NCBI GenBank assembly: GCA_004802725.1
Contig: SGPM01000227.1
Coordinates: 1 to 45,375, forward strand
Direction: 5' to 3'
Length of the DNA: 45,375 nt
From: Antrodiella citrinella
Taxonomy: Eukaryota > Basidiomycota > Agaricomycetes > Polyporales > Steccherinaceae
Of the stretch, positions 44,099 to 45,375 are shown piece after piece. Each line of letters begins with the position of its first letter. Within the stretch, counting starts at the first letter, position 1. Both the position numbers and the translations under genes were made by a program. The notes below the pieces were generated by a model. That model made no database searches. It was not told where the DNA came from and worked only from the letters and a program-made list of their open reading frames with translations.

Positions 44099-45375
44099 AT
44101 CCACTTCGCTGCTGGGGCTGAAAGTATGGTAAGTACAAGTTGTTTTAGTAGCGGCAACGTAGAGACCATTCCAGAAGTTCTAGCGCCACGTAAGTACGAA
44201 TGGTTGGCTTTACCTCGAGTCGACCGTGAGTGAAGTAGTAGGTTTGCCTTCTTTGGAATGTACGAAAGCTGCTGTGGCGACCTTTGAGGTTTATTCCTCG
44301 TCGACGGCTCTGCAAAGAGGCCAGAATCGGGAAACTCGGCATTAAGTAGTAATAAGTAGACCCCCTGTTTTCTCCACAGCCCGCACTATTAGCACCGTAT
44401 AGTAAGGTAGCCATGCCCCACGCGGCGTACTGCGCCCTACCAGCAGCGCATGAGACAAGCGATCAGGGATAAACTAGGGTAGAAGATATGGGTGTCGACT
44501 ATCCTTAAGTCGTTCGGCGGACCTATTGTAGGTGTTGAGCCATTAGGACCTATCTGGGTTTGAAAACCTAAACACATACAAACAAAGCAATAATTTTATG
44601 TCTACACGGGCTCTACTGCACATAGGACCTCCGTAAGAATCTCATATTATACAGAACAAAAAGCTCTATCATTGTGCCAAGTTTCACATTTTTTGGGGTC
44701 GATTTTGTTGCAACTTTTGCAGACCTCTCAATTTTAGTACATCTGGATAGCCCGCTCTGCGGCCGGAGTTGTGCATGCACTATAAAAGCCTCTCCGGGTA
44801 TGTTTCTGAAAGGTGAGCACTCGGTAAAAATGAGAAAACATTAGGTTTCTGTCAGCGGCAAGTGTGAGAGCATATACTTGTTGTAATTCCGATTTACACA
44901 TCTTCTCATTGGGGGCCCGGGGCCGGAGCAGAAAATGCGGACGGGTATTACTTTGAGGCAAATATGCAAATAGACAATTTTGTGCGAAATGAGCACGTGG
45001 AATCAGTCGACCGGAAGCAGCTCGGGCGTCTCCGGGGAGCCACCATCAGGCGACGCCAATCGAGTGCGAGCAATCGACCACTCACTCGCGATCGTCGAGT
45101 CACTACTTACCTGGTTATCGATTATCCTTTGATGGCGCATTACGCGTACTGGGCTTTCCCGATCGGCCTCGAGCTCAAACAAAATTCAAATACGAACTGA
45201 AGGCTGCTGAAGGTCGCTAACAATCGTCCATGGTCTCTCTCCACGTGTTCTGGATGTTCATAATTGCGCTGCAGCCAAGGGATTTCTCTCACCTTATCTT
45301 CGTCTTTGATCAAGACGTTCGTAGCTGTGGTGGCAGAAATGACAACCGTTACATGGATTTCAAGGACCAGTTGGC
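44099..45375. other. Right-end region, no supported gene
   Basis: Short ORFs only. One minus-strand frame is open from the window edge (45375) for about 78 codons (IHVTVVISATTATNVLIKDE) to a stop near 45140, and has a GTGAGA donor-like site after DEDK. It could be the last part of a gene entering from the right, but nothing identifies it. Confidence 0.25.

Noticed and set aside
1..45375. CRISPR arrays, bacterial operons, phage or plasmid features
   Set aside because: No regularly spaced repeats are seen, and every recognised gene is a spliced fungal nuclear gene or a single-exon eukaryotic enzyme.

Overview
This window reads as nuclear DNA of a filamentous basidiomycete, most likely an Agaricomycete (possibly Polyporales). 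The evidence is the very dense short introns (mostly 46-65 nt, GTRNGT...CTRAY...YAG), the FunK1-type kinase genes, a lineage-typical DUF3435/FluG-like recombinase relic, and family signatures such as the SKN1/KRE6 GH16 protein. Exon structures were worked out by eye from splice signals, frame continuity and family motifs, with no alignment run.

Layout, left to right. 1-4.4 kb: a tandem pair of FunK1 kinase genes on the + strand. The first is cut by the window edge, and the duplication extends into the 3' flanks. 5.1-6.7 kb: an F-box protein (-). 7.5-11.8 kb: a 24-exon PRP24/SART3-type U4/U6 recycling factor (+). 11.9-14.3 kb: a rhamnogalacturonan lyase (PL4) pseudogene (-) with several independent lesions and an inverted repeat at its 5' end. 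15.0-16.7 kb: the Golgi stacking protein GRASP/Grh1 (-). 16.7-22.3 kb: a gene-poor stretch with, at best, one small hypothetical gene. 22.3-25.4 kb: a Zn2Cys6 transcription factor (+). 26.1-27.9 kb: AOS1, the small subunit of the SUMO E1 (+). 28.1-29.6 kb: dihydrofolate synthase FOL3 (-). 30.1-34.4 kb: an ULP2/SENP6-7-type SUMO protease (-) with a split catalytic domain. 35.2-37.5 kb: SKN1/KRE6 glucan-synthesis GH16 protein (+), divergent from the protease. 38.4-39.7 kb: a single-pass membrane protein of unknown function (+). 40.3-41.2 kb: a cysteine-cluster plus coiled-coil protein (-) with a reading-frame break. 41.5-41.9 kb: a 5'-truncated relic of an ABC transporter C-terminus. 42.3-44.1 kb: a 5'-truncated, frameshifted DUF3435/FluG-type tyrosine recombinase relic. 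The last 1.3 kb shows nothing convincing.

Two ordinary housekeeping blocks (PRP24 to GRASP, and AOS1-FOL3-ULP2-SKN1) are flanked by accessory, decaying sequence. The SUMO-activating and SUMO-removing genes lie about 2.2 kb apart, separated only by FOL3. The best candidates for unusual biology are the recombinase/ABC relic region at the right end, the pseudogenised pectin-backbone lyase, and the SUMO gene pair. I see no intact, obviously new multi-gene system.
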